Assembly (NCBI GenBank): GCA_001599815.1
Contig: BCIA01000001.1
Coordinates: 4,282,934-4,346,933, forward strand
Length of the DNA: 64,000 nucleotides
Direction: 5' to 3'
Source: Furcasterigmium furcatum
Taxonomy: Eukaryota > Ascomycota > Sordariomycetes > Glomerellales > Plectosphaerellaceae
The position numbers and the translations under genes were made by a program. Of this stretch, positions 35,319-46,482 are shown one piece after another. Below the pieces are notes generated by a model. It ran no database searches, was not told the origin of the DNA, and saw only the letters and a list, made by a program, of their open reading frames with translations. The number at the start of each line of letters is the position of its first letter. Within the stretch, counting starts at the first letter, position 1.

Positions 35319-35469
35319 AGATAAAGGCACCCGGATCGCGGACACTTGCAGCAGCTTACACGGTGGTGGCCGACGGGCAGCGGAGGGGCAGACAAGCAGA
35401 GTTCCTTATCTCGGCCGAGGTGGGGTGTGTGTTGAGGTGGTGGTGGGTGTGAGACTGGGTCAGAGATAA
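35319..35469. promoter_or_regulatory. Cluster of three AGATAA (HGATAR) sites upstream of allantoinase
   Basis: AGATAA at 35319-35324 and 35464-35469 (plus strand) and its reverse complement TTATCT at 35406-35411. They lie 100-250 bp upstream of the allantoinase ATG. HGATAR is the known binding site of AreA/Nit2-type nitrogen GATA factors, which control allantoin genes in fungi. Binding here is inferred. Confidence 0.6.
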
Positions 35470-37651
35470 GGGATGACACGCTTCTGGGGTGACAGGATGC
35501 GGGTGTTTCTGGGGAATCCTGGCTGGTTTGATCCGGAATGGAACGGTCTTCGAGAACGTGAGGGCTGCAAGGGGAACGGGAGAAGAAGCAAGACGAGGTG
35601 CATGGCGAGGTGGGTGTCTGCGGCTTATGAGAAGCTGGACACCATGGGCCGGCGAAGGCTGGCTCAGACTCTCAGAGGCAAAGGGGCCCCAGCCTCGGGC
35701 GGGAGCTAGAAACGATTCTCGACCCGTTTGCCGAAACGTCCTCCGAGTCGGACGCCATTTCGATCCATAGCCCGGGGGTGGCCCAGGCCAAATCCAGCCA
35801 AGACCGACTACTCGTCCTGTTCGGGCTTTCTCTGACAGGCACGACGATCTCACGAAGGAAAAGATCGAGTAATAGCCTCATATCGTCGGGTGACGGCGGC
35901 GGCGGGGTGACACCCCGGCCACCACCTTCATGCCGACCCGATGTCAAAAGATGGAAGGTTTACGTTTTTCCCCAGCCCCGAGACCCTGAATGCCCTCAAC
36001 GCCAATATCGAACCCCCTTATCACTCTCGTCTGATTGGGCGCTCGACCCCGATTGCTCGATTTAGCTATCACCGGTCGCAGGGCACCAATCACAACCCAC
36101 GAAGCGAATGCCGCTCACTGACGTTGCCCGCCGGCCGCTTAGATGAGGGGCATTAATTAATAGATGGACAGCCCTCCTTGAACGCTCAAGTTGCGGCGGG
36201 TGATGGCCGAGACAGAGATCTCGCCATGTGCTGCTGGCCCCGACAGCCTGGATGGAGTGAAACAAAGAACGAAAAGGCCAGACCGGGCAGTGCCTTTCAA
36301 GAGGACAAAACTCTGAGAACATGGCCTGTACTACCGCGAGCGTATTCCCGGCCTGGACCAACCCCTTTGCTCCCCTTTTCATTCTCAAGCTAACAATACA
36401 AAAAGCCCCTCCCGGCGGTCCCGACTATTTTCGACGAACTTGAAGTTTCGATCGAGTAATCATCGAGTAAACCTGCCTCCGTCGACCACCCGGATTGGCC
36501 CCTGGCGCACGACTCGTCGGATACGGCTGACTCCTGCTGCTGGGCCAAGCTGCGCAATCCTTTCGGCTTCCCTGCTGGCACCACCAAACTGCTCCTTGCT
36601 CCCTGCGCATCCGCCGTCGGCCATCCGAAAGACCCCGTCGTGAGTTTCCACATTCGCCGAGAGGCACATGTGCGCACCCGCGCTCCTCCGGTCCCCAGGC
36701 AGAAGGTGGCAGCCCGCTGCGAATAGAGGCATTTCGTGTTGTCACGATCGAGCAGCCGATCTCGAGTAATAGCTTCGGGCAACGAATCGGCCACCCGGAG
36801 GAGGCGAGGCATGTCAGAACATCCCTACGCAGAGCGCGCCCGACCCATATGTATGAGGGTCCCAATGGTCCCTCCCGCAGCGAAGCCCCGCGAGAAGGGA
36901 CCCAGTCCGCCGATTCGCGACTCCGTCCAGCCCTCCCGTCGGCGGACACCGCCGCCGCGGAGATGCTTCAACCGCGGCGCCCGCCCCAGCCGGCGATCTC
37001 CAGGGTCTCCTTCTCGTTTCGGCCGGCCATGCGCTACCGGGGCTGCTGACCGACTCGAGGCCCCCGGAAGGCCATGTGAGGAGGTGCACATGCCGGATCG
37101 TACGAAAGGTAAGCTTTGGCCCGTTCCTGGTATCGCATGATCGGTCTCAGCTTGTGTGCTTCTGGCCTGTCGGGAACCGTCGGCAGTCGTGATGGTGGGA
37201 GGGGCGCGACGTAATGGAAACCCCGGCGTTGGTGTATGGTGAACCTCAACTCGTTGCCTTGACCGCCACTGGCCACAACTGTTGTCGGGAGGAGGTATGT
37301 AACATCGACAGTGCAGGGTTGCATTTCCGTAGTGCTAGGTAGCCCCGGATTGCCTGTGAAATCAAGCCGGGAAGAGGCATCTAGTAGTGAACGCCGAGGC
37401 TTGCATGAACAGGAAAACGTTGCTGGTATTGAGTTGTGCCGCCCGAAAAGGCCACCGTCTATAGCGCCCCTTTCTATCCCACCCCGTGATTGTGATGGAG
37501 CGAAATGTTACTACATGTTGCGTTTTTTTGAGACCTGGCTCGACTTCCAACCGCCCCTGGGTGTCTGTGTTGTACAGCGCGCATGCCATTCTCTGATAAT
37601 GCGTGCGCCATTCATATTGTACATGTCGTTCTACAGGTAGGCGATCCCACA
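35470..37651. other. Long intergenic region, no gene supported
   Basis: About 2.2 kb between the allantoinase promoter and the Coq1 3' end. Several Arg/Pro/Ser-rich frames on both strands (for example 36736-37140 plus, 36814-37089 minus) look non-coding. No tRNA or repeat noticed. Confidence 0.45.
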
Positions 37652-39060
37652 CTACTTCTGCCTCTTCAGGGCCTTCAGCGCCATGTCGATGAGGCCGTCC
37701 TTGGCCTCGCTGTCGGGGAAGTTGTCGAGGGCCGCGATGGCCTTCTCCGAGTACTCCTGCGCCAGGAGGCGGGTCTGCTCGATACCGTCGCTCTGCAGGA
37801 CAAGCTCGCGGGCCTGTGATCTTTCTGTCAGTAACATTGCTTGCGCGCCCAACGCCCGGGACAACTCACCCTCATAACATCGCCCTCCTGCTCGAACTTC
37901 CTCCCTACCAGAGCGCCCAGCTCAGGCATCGTCTTCCACGCGAACAGCAGCGGCGCCGTGGCCAGGCCGAGCTCCAGATCCGCGCCCGCAGGCTTTCCCA
38001 GCTCCTGCTCGCTCCTGGTGTAGTCCAGCATGTCGTCCACGAGCTGGAACGCAAGGCCCAGGTTCTTTCCGTACTCGTACGCCGCATCGACGGTCGCGGC
38101 GTCGGCGCCGCCGAGGATGGCCGACGCACGGCACGACTTCGAGATGAGGCTGGCGGTCTTGAGGTACGTCTTCTGCAGATAGTACGTGAGGGTCTCCTCG
38201 GACCACTTGGGCCTCCGCTCGTCCTGCGCAGTGTTCTTAAGCTGCATGAACTCGCCCTCGACGAGGTTGGCGATGACGGTGGCCAGGAGCTCGACGACCT
38301 CGGCGTCGCGGAGGCGGGCGAGCGCCACGGAGGCGCGGCCCAGGAGGAAGTCGCCGGCCAGGACGGCCATCTTGTTGCCGAACTCGAGGTTGGCGGAGGG
38401 CGAGCCGCGGCGCGAGACGGAGTGGTCGATGACATCGTCGTGGAGGAGGGAGGCCGTGTGGATCAGCTCCGTGATCTCGGCTAGGCGGCGCTGGGAAGGG
38501 AGGATTTCGGCAGAGGTGTCGACGGGCTCGGCGGGTTCGCTCGTCAAGGGAGAGGTGGGGTTCACGTCGGCGAGGACGTTTAGAGGCGAGATGTTCGTGT
38601 TGACGCCCTGCGTCGTCTGGGGCGCAGAGGTTCGAGGGCCCTTGGGGCACAGCGATGTTGCCCTGGCCATCAGCAGGACGATGAGGGGCCTGATGTGTTT
38701 GCCCTCCGCCTGGGTGTAGTACTTGGCGACTCGGTCTAAAGAGGGGTGTCCTGAGCCGAGGAGATTCCTTATGTTGCCGGTGAGAAACTTCATCTCCTTC
38801 GCCACCGTCCGGAGGGGGTCGATGTGCATGTCGCCTTTCGTAACCCGGTTGATGGCGTTGCTGGCGATGTTGGAGGCGACGGATACGGCGGCACCCCATG
38901 CCGACGGTCTCCGAGGCGAGTTGTGATACAGAGATATTCCCAGAGGTATCCTCCTATCCAGCGCAGTACTTGTTCGGCATTGGCATCGTGACAGCGGGAG
39001 GACTCGAGACGACTGATACGTGTTGCGCAGGAGCATCGTGGCTCCCGGCCGGAGCTGCAT
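37652..39060 (-). CDS. COQ1: Mitochondrial long-chain polyprenyl diphosphate synthase (ubiquinone side chain)
   Basis: Two exons, 39060-37870 and 37813-37652, phase 0, giving 450 aa. Trans-polyprenyl synthase that builds the isoprenoid tail of coenzyme Q in the mitochondrial matrix. Seen: a basic, Ser/Arg-rich presequence (first about 50 residues), KHIRPLIVLLMAR, the first Asp-rich motif DDVID (residues 208-212) in SLLHDDVIDHS, RRGSPSANLEFGNKMAVLAGD, GEFMQL, KTYLKTASLISKSC and the second Asp-rich motif DDMLDYT in LAFQLVDDMLDYT. An insertion of about 50 residues between the KHIRP motif and DDVID (Thr/Pro-rich) is common in fungal Coq1. It shares a 393-bp divergent promoter with the Vma12-like gene. 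Confidence 0.95.
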
Positions 39061-39453
39061 GGCGCCGGTTGTCGTTTTGGTGGACGATATCGGTCTGGAA
39101 TGAAATCTGGGATATTCACACCCGCATAAGGAGGAGTCGGTTCGCGTCCAGGGTCGTGTTCGGCATCAATTGGTGCCGTCGGCGGTGTTCGTTCATGGGA
39201 TGATTCGGGGCTTTTTTTCCCTCGAAGAAATTCAGCTTGCGGTATGGGCCGAGGGTGGTGGAGCGATCCGGGTTTGTGATTGGCCAGAGCTGTCCAATGC
39301 GGTCATCTGGGCGATATGCAGGAGCTTCAATTGGAGACGGCACTCGCGATTCCCTCCGTCCAGGCTGCAACTTTACATACACAAGCTACGACTCTTCCCG
39401 ACCATCGAAGGCCAGCCAGCGCATCTCATTCCTGGCGACGGCAATCAGATACG
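39061..39453. other. Divergent promoter of COQ1 and the Vma12-like gene
   Basis: 393 bp between the two start codons. Nothing distinctive seen beyond a T7 run near 39212. Confidence 0.4.
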
Positions 39454-40364
39454 ATGGTCCGCCTCACGATGACGCCTTCGGTCGTGAAGGCTCTGAGGCA
39501 TCTTGACAGTTACCCCGATACTCCCCAAGATGCGGCGGACACGGCGGCCAAGATCGAAGCTCCGACGGAGCCGTCGCTTGAGGATCCTCAAGTCGGCAAC
39601 CCAATCACACACAGCCAAATAGTCGATGTTTGGAAGCGGTCGAAGGAAACCGGCCTCGAAGAATTCAGTCTCGAGAAGCTGTTGCAGGGATCGCAGGTCT
39701 ACATCCCTCCGCCGCCGCCGAAACCAGAGCCGGTTCGTCTACTGCCTCATCGCCCGCCCCTTTTCCGCGTCTAACATGGTCACAATAGTCCCCCCAGTAC
39801 AAAGCGCTCATGGCCCAGCTGCGCCGCGACGAAGAGGAGCGGAAGTACCAACGGATGCTCAAACAGCCGACTCGCATGGAGACCTTCTCCCAGCAATTCC
39901 CGAGTGCCATGTCGACCACACAAGCATACGCCGAGGTCAATCGGCCGACAAAGAAAAGCGACGAAGGCGATGACGAGGTCTCATATGCCGATGTCCACCG
40001 ACAGATGATGCTGCTGCTCAACTTCCTCGTCAGTATATTCGGAGTGGCGGCCACGATCTGGGTGGTTGCGCGGTGGTGGAGCACACCGGCTAGGCTCCTG
40101 GTCACGATGGGAGGCGCGATAGTGGTCGGAATCGCCGAGGTGGCCGTATACAACGGGTACATGTGGAGGATGGGCGAGGCGAAGAGCAAGCAGGCCAAGG
40201 AGAAGGAAGTCAAGGAGGTGGTGCAGACGTGGGTTGTGGGCAAAGATGGCGAGGAGAAGACCACGGATGCAAGCGAAGAGAAGGTCGTTCTTCTCGACAC
40301 GAAGGCCGCAGAGACAGACGAGGGCATCAGGCGCCGGTTACAGGCGACGGCTGCTCCAAAATGA
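39454..40364 (+). CDS. VMA12: ER V-ATPase assembly factor, Vma12/Vph2-like
   Basis: Two exons, 39454-39732 and 39789-40364, phase 0, giving 284 aa. Vma12 with Vma22 helps assemble the Vo sector of the vacuolar H+-ATPase in the ER. Seen: a polar N-terminal part with LDSYPDTPQDAADTAAKI and SLEKLLQGSQVYIPPPPPK (a segment typical of fungal members), SPQYKALMAQLRRDEEERKY, then two hydrophobic segments in LLLNFLVSIFGVAATIWVV and LLVTMGGAIVVGIAEVAVY. A charged C-terminal tail follows. The order (soluble domain, loop, two TMs, cytosolic tail) fits the family. The donor at exon 1 is GTTCGT, weaker than the others in the window but phase-correct. Confidence 0.85.
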
Positions 40365-40672
40365 TGCCCCTCCTCGTTGCGACGAAATAATCATCACGAA
40401 CATCTTCCCACCTGTGCAGATAAGATAAGGATCCCTGTCAACTGCCAACCAGTATGCAGCCCATTGACGCGACCTGCGCCACGTGATTCCGCGACAGCGC
40501 GACAAGACGCGTCAAATCGCGACTGTACTTCCAGGTTGTTGGGTCTCACAACTGAACATTCCTCAATCGAGGCTCCCACCTCGAGACCCAGGACTGTTGT
40601 CAGCACTATCCGCGCACATCCACGCATGCCCAACACCACACTCGTCCATCAAGTCTCAGGAGAGGCGCCACG
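40365..40672. other. Intergenic spacer
   Basis: 308 bp between the Vma12-like stop and the next plus-strand start; serves as terminator and promoter. Nothing else seen. Confidence 0.4.
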
Positions 40673-41485
40673 ATGGAGGATGTTTTGACCTCGTCCAGGT
40701 CCTCTGCTGGAGAGGCCCAGAGGAGGTACGCGTCCACACTCTGCCAAAGTCGACCATGGCCTCCATGCTCACCAGTTCGCAGGAAACCCTTGCGCACCTA
40801 CAGCAAGAAGAGACCACACTCGGCGATTGAACCACGCGGATCTTTGGCCGACAAGCGCAGGAGAACATCTCCCTCCCCAGAGCTCCCAGAGCTCCCGGCC
40901 GTCAAGGACGTCCCTCGGCCACCAGTCCCTCCGCCGACTAGCAGCTTCGAGAAGGGCTCGATACTCAACTACTTCAAGCCCTCCCGTTCCAGCTCATCGG
41001 CGGACTCTTCATCGGACGTGAAGAAGATCTCAAGCCCACCAACGTCGCCCATCATTCTCAAAACCCGACGGACCCCGCGCAGACTGCGACTACGACCGTC
41101 AACCCCGTTGATTGCCGCGTTCGACGAGGATCTCGAAGAGGAGCAAGACCAGTACAACAGCGAACGCGAGCGGGCCCCTGCCCCGAGGAAGCTTGGTGTC
41201 AAATCAGACCCGATAACCGGCGACGACAACCTGAAAGACGTGCCGGCGAGCAAGCTCAACGAGCAGCCGACCATCAGCTCACTACTCGGAGATCCGGGCA
41301 CGCAACCTAAGAAACCCACGCGGTCTAAATCAACACCAGTCCAGACGACTATCAATCTATCGACGAAACCGGCATTTGAGGAGTGCAAGCTGTGCCACAT
41401 CGTGTACAACCCCTTGCACCCGAAGGACGTCAAGTACCATGCGAAGCGGCACAAGGCCATAATGCGAAGCTTATCAGGCGAATGA
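40673..41485 (+). CDS. ESCO/Eco1-type zinc-finger protein lacking the acetyltransferase domain
   Basis: Single frame of 270 aa from the ATG at 40673. The middle is disordered, Ser/Pro/Arg-rich. Near residue 40 is KPLRTYSKKRPHS, and near 95 a SILNYFKP segment that resembles a PCNA-interacting (PIP-like) box. The C-terminus has CKLCHIVYNPLHPKDVKYH then AKRHKAI, matching the C2H2-type zinc finger of cohesin acetyltransferases (Eco1/ESCO; Pfam zf-C2H2_3). Full Eco1 continues with a GNAT-fold acetyltransferase domain; here the frame stops about ten residues after the finger, and the next 300 bp encode nothing resembling that domain in any frame. The gene could be a natural finger-only paralogue or an eroded Eco1. 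The true start might be downstream or involve an unseen 5' exon. Confidence 0.72.
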   Translation: MEDVLTSSRSSAGEAQRRYASTLCQSRPWPPCSPVRRKPLRTYSKKRPHSAIEPRGSLADKRRRTSPSPELPELPAVKDVPRPPVPPPTSSFEKGSILNYFKPSRSSSSADSSSDVKKISSPPTSPIILKTRRTPRRLRLRPSTPLIAAFDEDLEEEQDQYNSERERAPAPRKLGVKSDPITGDDNLKDVPASKLNEQPTISSLLGDPGTQPKKPTRSKSTPVQTTINLSTKPAFEECKLCHIVYNPLHPKDVKYHAKRHKAIMRSLSGE

Positions 41486-41802
41486 TTTACTCGGACGGCG
41501 TTTGGGATTGGGCGCAGGATGCAATGGGAATACCCAGTAAGGAAGGAATACACATTTTGTTGCCGTTTCGGGCTGCCTTTTACTCCCTGTTTTTATTGGG
41601 CTGGTCCTTTGAGGGACTCTGATATTGTCCTTGTCCAAGCTGTCCAGCACATGAATTACATGCAAGACCATCCAGACGGCACTCCATCCACTTGTCACTT
41701 GATTATGAGGTCTAGTTGGTGACTTCTATTACACTCCGTCTAATTCTTGATCTATCCATCCACCACATGCGTCTTGGGATATCTTCTCGCTACGCAACGA
41801 CC
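41486..41802. other. Convergent intergenic spacer
   Basis: 317 bp between the ESCO-finger gene and the OYE gene 3' ends. Checked for a continuation of an acetyltransferase domain; none seen. Confidence 0.5.
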
Positions 41803-43202
41803 TCAAGGAATGCTTATCTTCCCAGATTCCTTCTTCACCGCCGCCCTTCCACCGAATCCCCAGCCGATCTGCTTTGCGACATGGATCGGCGTTTCGAGAT
41901 CGTCAGCCCAATACCAGACAAGGCCGGGGTTCTTCTGGAACATGCGGCCGGCCGCAACCAGGTCCAGCGGCGTGTCGTCCTCATCCTTTCCGCCAACGAT
42001 CAGCTCCTCCGCCAGCGTGCCGGTCTTGATGCTGCCCACGGTGCTGATGAGCAGCTTGTCGCCCACGGACTTCTTGATGTGCTTGGCGAATCCGGCCTGG
42101 TACCCGGGGCCGCCCTTGACCTTCTGCAGGCGGTGGATGCCGCCGCTCGAGACGTCCAGGACGTCCACGCCGCGCTCGGCGAACAGGTGCGCCAGCTTGG
42201 TGCTCTGCTCCACGGTCCAATTCTCGCCCTGGTACTCGGGGTTGTTGTCGAGCCAGTCGGTGGCGCTGATGCGCACGAATAGGGGCATGCCCTCGGGCAT
42301 GACGGCCCTCGCGCCCTCGACGAGCTCCAGGGCCAGGCGCACGCGGTTCTCGAAGCTGCCGCCGTACTTGTCCGTGCGCTTGTTCACGGCCGGCGAGAGG
42401 AAGCTGGACACGAGGTAGCCGTGGGCGAAGTGCAGCTCGACCACGTCGAACCCGGCGTGCACGGAGCGGATGACGGCGCGCTGGAAGTCGCGCTTCAGCT
42501 GCTCGATCTCGGCGATCGTCATGGCACGGGGCGAGGCGTATCCCTCGCCGAAGGGCTCTTCGGTAGGGCCGACGACGTCGTCCAGCCAGCCGCCGGCTTC
42601 CGCGGTTGCGACGGCCCCCGAGCTCAGGAAGGGGGCGACGGTCGAGGCCTTACGGCCGGCGTGGGCCAACTGGATGGCGATCAGCGAGTTCTGGCTGTGT
42701 GCGAACTCGACGTGCTTCCTGAGTCCGTCGATGTGGGCGTCCAGCCAGATACCGGTGTCTTCGGGGGTGATGCGGCCGTTGGCTTGGACGGCAGTAGCTT
42801 CGAGCATCATGAGGCCGGCCTACATCGATCAGCATGGGTGTTTTCGTCTTGGGCTGGGCTGAAATGTTCACTTACACCGCGCTGCGCGATGCCGCCGTAG
42901 TGGGTGGTGTGCCAGGGCCCCTGGAAGCCCTCGTGGGAGCTGTACTGGCACATGGGGCTGACCCAGATGCGATTCGGCATCTCAATTCCGCGGATCTTGA
43001 GCGGGGTGAAGAGCTTGGGCGTGGGCCGGTCCTGGTTCTGCACTGCGGTTCCAGGGCGAATATCCTGCTCCGGCGTGAAGAACGAGACTCCCTTGGCGCC
43101 GCTGTTCACGAGGGTCTTGGGACCGGAGCCATTCTGCTGAGCCCGAGAGACAAACAGGCGGTCGCTGCCCGAGGGCGTCTTACTTTCCGTCGAGATTGTC
43201 AT
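41803..43202 (-). CDS. NADH:flavin oxidoreductase, old-yellow-enzyme family (YqjM-like class)
   Basis: Two exons, 43202-42876 and 42819-41803, phase 0, giving 447 aa. FMN-dependent reductase of alpha,beta-unsaturated carbonyls, often xenobiotic or stress-related. Seen: LFTPLKIRGIEMPNRIWVSP then MCQYSS (the Cys that tunes FMN in the thermophilic-like class), HYGGIAQRG, TAVQANGRI, IQLAHAGRKAS, HFAHGYLVSSFLSP (substrate-binding His pair, HxxH), RTDKYGGSFENRVR, FVRISATDW and LISTVGSI plus VAAGRMFQKNPG at the FMN phosphate site. An N-terminal extension of about 60 residues precedes the barrel and is polar; it looks disordered rather than targeting. No neighbouring pathway gene is evident. Confidence 0.93.
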
Positions 43203-44153
43203 CGTGCTGCGTGATTATCAGGGTGGCCTTGATTCTGATGCTGTCGAGTTCCGATCCTGCTGGCCAATTCTCAACTCCCAAACCACCGGCGACATTCGCC
43301 TTTTATCCCAACCAACATTTGATGCTTCATTCTTGATTTCTAAGTTTTGGCCCACGTTCAATTTGTCAGCCAGCCATCGAAGACGTTATTAAGGTGGTTC
43401 GGGCCCGGAGACCAAGTGGTCTCGCATGGGAAACTGCCCCCTTTATCAACACTGGTCTGCGGGGTCTCAGGCGGAGGTGCCAGAGAGTGATATCGCGACT
43501 CTCGGGGCTTCCCGATTAGGAAGCGCCGCGAACGATTTTGATGGCACCGCGCGATTCAGCACCACTGTTGGAACTCCACGTTGAGGAGACTTTTTGGGGT
43601 AGAAACAGGATGCTTTCAAATCAACTCTGAAAGAGCAGGATCTGCATCTGAATTATCAATTCCCTGCATTATGACGCTCCACTCCAATCCGGTAATGGTG
43701 AGGGTCTTCAAGGTCTTCAACGCAGAAAGCCCGTCTCTTCAGTGTCCCAACTCATGACATTTCCCGAGGATCACAGCAACAACGAATCCTTTGACCACAC
43801 AACAAGCACTCAACTCTCAAGGCCAATCTGAATACTGAATCTTCCTGGACGAGATTGAACTTCGCGCGGTTTGGATGATCCATGGACTTACGCTCAATAT
43901 CAAAGGCAGCAGTCTCTCTTGAACAAGAGCCTTTCCACTTCATTCGGAGTGGAGCATGAGGGTGCCGGCATCCGTACGCAAGAATCAGTTACCACACCAA
44001 GCCAAGAATACATAGGTAGTTGAATTTATAGCACATGGCGTATTGCCAAGATTTAGCATTGGTCTCCCTAGGGTGCCCTAGGTATATGCCGCTTCTGTGA
44101 ATCGCAACACAAGAGGCTCCATCCGAAGCGGATGCGTCAGACTCAGCGTACGA
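43203..44153. other. Intergenic region upstream of the OYE gene
   Basis: About 951 bp. Holds the OYE promoter and the 3' end of the ACS carrier. A small direct repeat CCCTAGG occurs twice near 44068-44083. No gene supported (63-codon minus-strand frame at 43752 has no support). Confidence 0.45.
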
Positions 44154-45988
44154 CTACAAAGTGTACTTGAACAGAGGGCTCCTGTCGCCCATTTCCGTGA
44201 GCGCCACGTCTCCGTGCTTATCAACCACGCCGTCTGGCCCGCCATTCTCCTCGACATAGCGCTCACGCTTCTTGTTGATTCTGGAGAGGGTGAAAAGCAT
44301 GAGGCCAGTGGCGAAAATGGCCACCCCGATGAAACCGATGGAGATCCCGTAGCCCATACGATAGTGCGGCTTCTCCCTGGCAAGGTAAATGTTCGAGCCG
44401 ATAAGTCCACCCGTGTTTCCGAGGGCTGTTGATGGGCGGTTAGCCGACTTGCGTGTGTGCGGTCGAGAGGAGCCCGGGACTTACAGATTTGCAGAGACAT
44501 GGCGATGGCTCGCTTGTACGGCCCGGCGAGGTTGTTGGCGAGCCAGGAGATGACACCTGGGAAGGCGGGGAAGAAACCGCAGCAGGCGATGAAGCAGCCG
44601 GCATACGTGACCTTGGCGAGGTTATCACTTCCGGACGTTGCGATGGCTATGACGAATCCGAGGATGGCGAAGGTCAGGGCGCCAGCGATGAAGTAGCCGC
44701 GGCGCTTGTACTTGTCCGAGAAATGTGCCACGGCAATGGTGAGGATGCAAGCGGTCACGTAGGGCGGAATGGTCATGAGCTGAGCGGCTCGCGCGGTGTA
44801 TCCGAGAGTTGAGATGATGGTCGGCAGGCCGAACACGAGTCCGTAGGTCGAGACGGAAATGCCCAGGTAGATGACGACGCTGAGGTAAATCTGCAGTCAA
44901 TGGTGAGCTAAGGACCTCGAAGACAGACGCGGAGGGAATGAAAGAATGGGTGTGCTTACCTGCCAGTCACAAAAGGCATCCTTGATGTACTTCTTCTTGG
45001 ACCCTTCTTCGGATGTTCCCATTCCGCTCCTGCTTCCGTCGTACGCCAGCTTCATCTTGATATACCGCTTCTCCTCGTCCGTCAACCACGAAACACTGTC
45101 CGGGCCGTTGTAGATCATAAAATAGGCAGCTACTCCGCCAAGGACGGTGAGGATACCCTCAAGGATGAAGATCCATTGCCAGCCGGCAAGACCTCCGATC
45201 CCATCCATTAGCGTGATGGCATAGGCGAGAAGACCGGAAAAGGCACCACTGAAATATGGTCAGAAGTGATAAAACAGAAAAGACAGACGTTGGGCTCACG
45301 CAAGAGATGCCGTGGCATAAAACAAAGCCGTCCTGTACATGGCTTCGTGCCTCGTGTACCAGATGGTGATGTAGTAGGCGGATGCAGGGAAGATGCCTGC
45401 CTCGGGGACTCCGAGCATGAACCGCGCAGCCAAGAGGCCGGGGTAGTTGTGGACGATGCCCATCAGAGTCATCACAAGTCCCCATGATACGGCGATTGCG
45501 GGAACTGCAGAGTTGGTCAGAGACGCGTTTCTCTGCCCAGGGGAAGCGATACATACTCCAGACACGCGGCGAGAGATACTTCAGGGCCATGTTCGCAGGG
45601 ACCTCGAAGATGATGTAAGAAACAAAGAAGATCGTGAGGGCGACGTTGTACTGGTCGCCGGTCATGCCGAGATCAGCTTCGAGGCCGGCCAGTCTGGCGT
45701 TGGCAATGTTGCCTCTGTCGAGGTATGCCAGAAGGTAGAGAATGGCAATCTATGAGACGAAGTCGAGTTAGCAATGACCAAGTCTTTTCCCCGGACTCTG
45801 TCGGATCAACTCACGATTGGGATGAGGCGCATGTCCAACTTGCGCATGAGCTTGTTGTACTTCTCGCCGGAGAACTCCTCCATCAAGGCGGCAACGTCCG
45901 CGGGGAGGCTGGCGTCGTTGGGCATTTTCGACACGTCTTCTTTGGTGGTCGCCATGGCGGTTGGCTCGGTAGTCTTGGTGTCCGACAT
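44154..45988 (-). CDS. MFS transporter, ACS family (carboxylate/nicotinate-type), second copy
   Basis: Six exons: 45988-45815, 45749-45557, 45504-45300, 45248-44960, 44890-44485 and 44425-44154, giving 512 aa; all phases agree. Seen: KLMRKLDMRLIPI before TM1, LLAYLDRGNIANARLAG (ACS signature), FEVPANMALKYLSPRVW, RFMLGVPEAGIFPA, GWQWIFILEGILTV, the loop WLTDEEKRYIKMKL, FPAFPGVISWLANNLAG and ALGNTGGLIGSNIY-like sequence (here SLGNTGGLIGSNIY). Twelve spans are expected. It is transcribed away from the 4CL-like ligase from a 494-bp shared promoter that carries two opposed TTCCACCGGA sites. Family members import organic acids such as nicotinate, pantothenate or phenolic acids; the neighbouring CoA ligase favours a carboxylic acid substrate (inference). 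Confidence 0.93.
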
Positions 45989-46076
45989 GATGGATGGTTC
46001 CGACGATGTTCAGAGACCTGAAGTGCCTGAGTTGTCTGGGGTTCTTGTTGCTTCTCCACCGACGTCAGTCAACACA

Positions 46077-46084
46077 TTATATAT
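46077..46084 (-). promoter_or_regulatory. TATA-like box of the ACS carrier gene
   Basis: ATATATAA on the minus strand, about 90 bp upstream of the carrier's ATG at 45988; position and sequence fit a TATA element. Confidence 0.4.
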
Positions 46085-46117
46085 CCATGGATTCCACAAC
46101 GGACCATCGAGTCTGCC

Positions 46118-46127
46118 TCCGGTGGAA
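46118..46127 (-). promoter_or_regulatory. TTCCACCGGA element 1 (carrier/CoA-ligase promoter)
   Basis: Reads TCCGGTGGAA on plus, the exact reverse complement of the copies at 46319 and 50734. It lies about 130 bp upstream of the carrier ATG. Contains a CGG triplet as expected of Zn2Cys6 sites. Confidence 0.55.
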
Positions 46128-46318
46128 CTTTCAATGACTCGGCTTGTCAATCCGGATGCCGTTGTCTCGTACCAAGGACGCCGTCACCCCTCAATTTCGT
46201 TCCAGTGAACCTGGTTTTTCATGATCAGCCGGTTCAAAGTCCGGGGAACCGCGGGGTAGCCCATGGGGTCGGGTCAGGTCAGGGGCTTCTAGCGGCCACC
46301 GGATGCGCTACAGGTCAC

Positions 46319-46339
46319 TTCCACCGGAAGCTGGTCCGG
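46319..46339 (+). promoter_or_regulatory. TTCCACCGGA element 2 with inverted CGG pair
   Basis: TTCCACCGGA at 46319-46328, about 155 bp upstream of the CoA-ligase ATG. It overlaps a perfect inverted repeat CCGGA-N6-TCCGG (46324-46339), that is CGG-N8-CCG, the geometry bound by Zn2Cys6 dimers. A related CCACCGGATG is at 46296-46305. Confidence 0.6.
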
Positions 46340-46482
46340 GGGCCGAGCCCGACACACTTCCGTGTAAGTGATCCACACGCGACGAGGATATCAGTCCGAA
46401 GGCATTGCGAATATCCAGACTCCTTCCTCTGTCTCATCTTGCAATAATCATCATCAATCGAGTGTTTCAGTCAGAAGCAGCC

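Noticed and set aside
36736..37140. Arg/Pro-rich frames on both strands in the 35.5-37.6 kb gap
   Set aside because: Low-complexity translations and no splice or start context; treated as intergenic.
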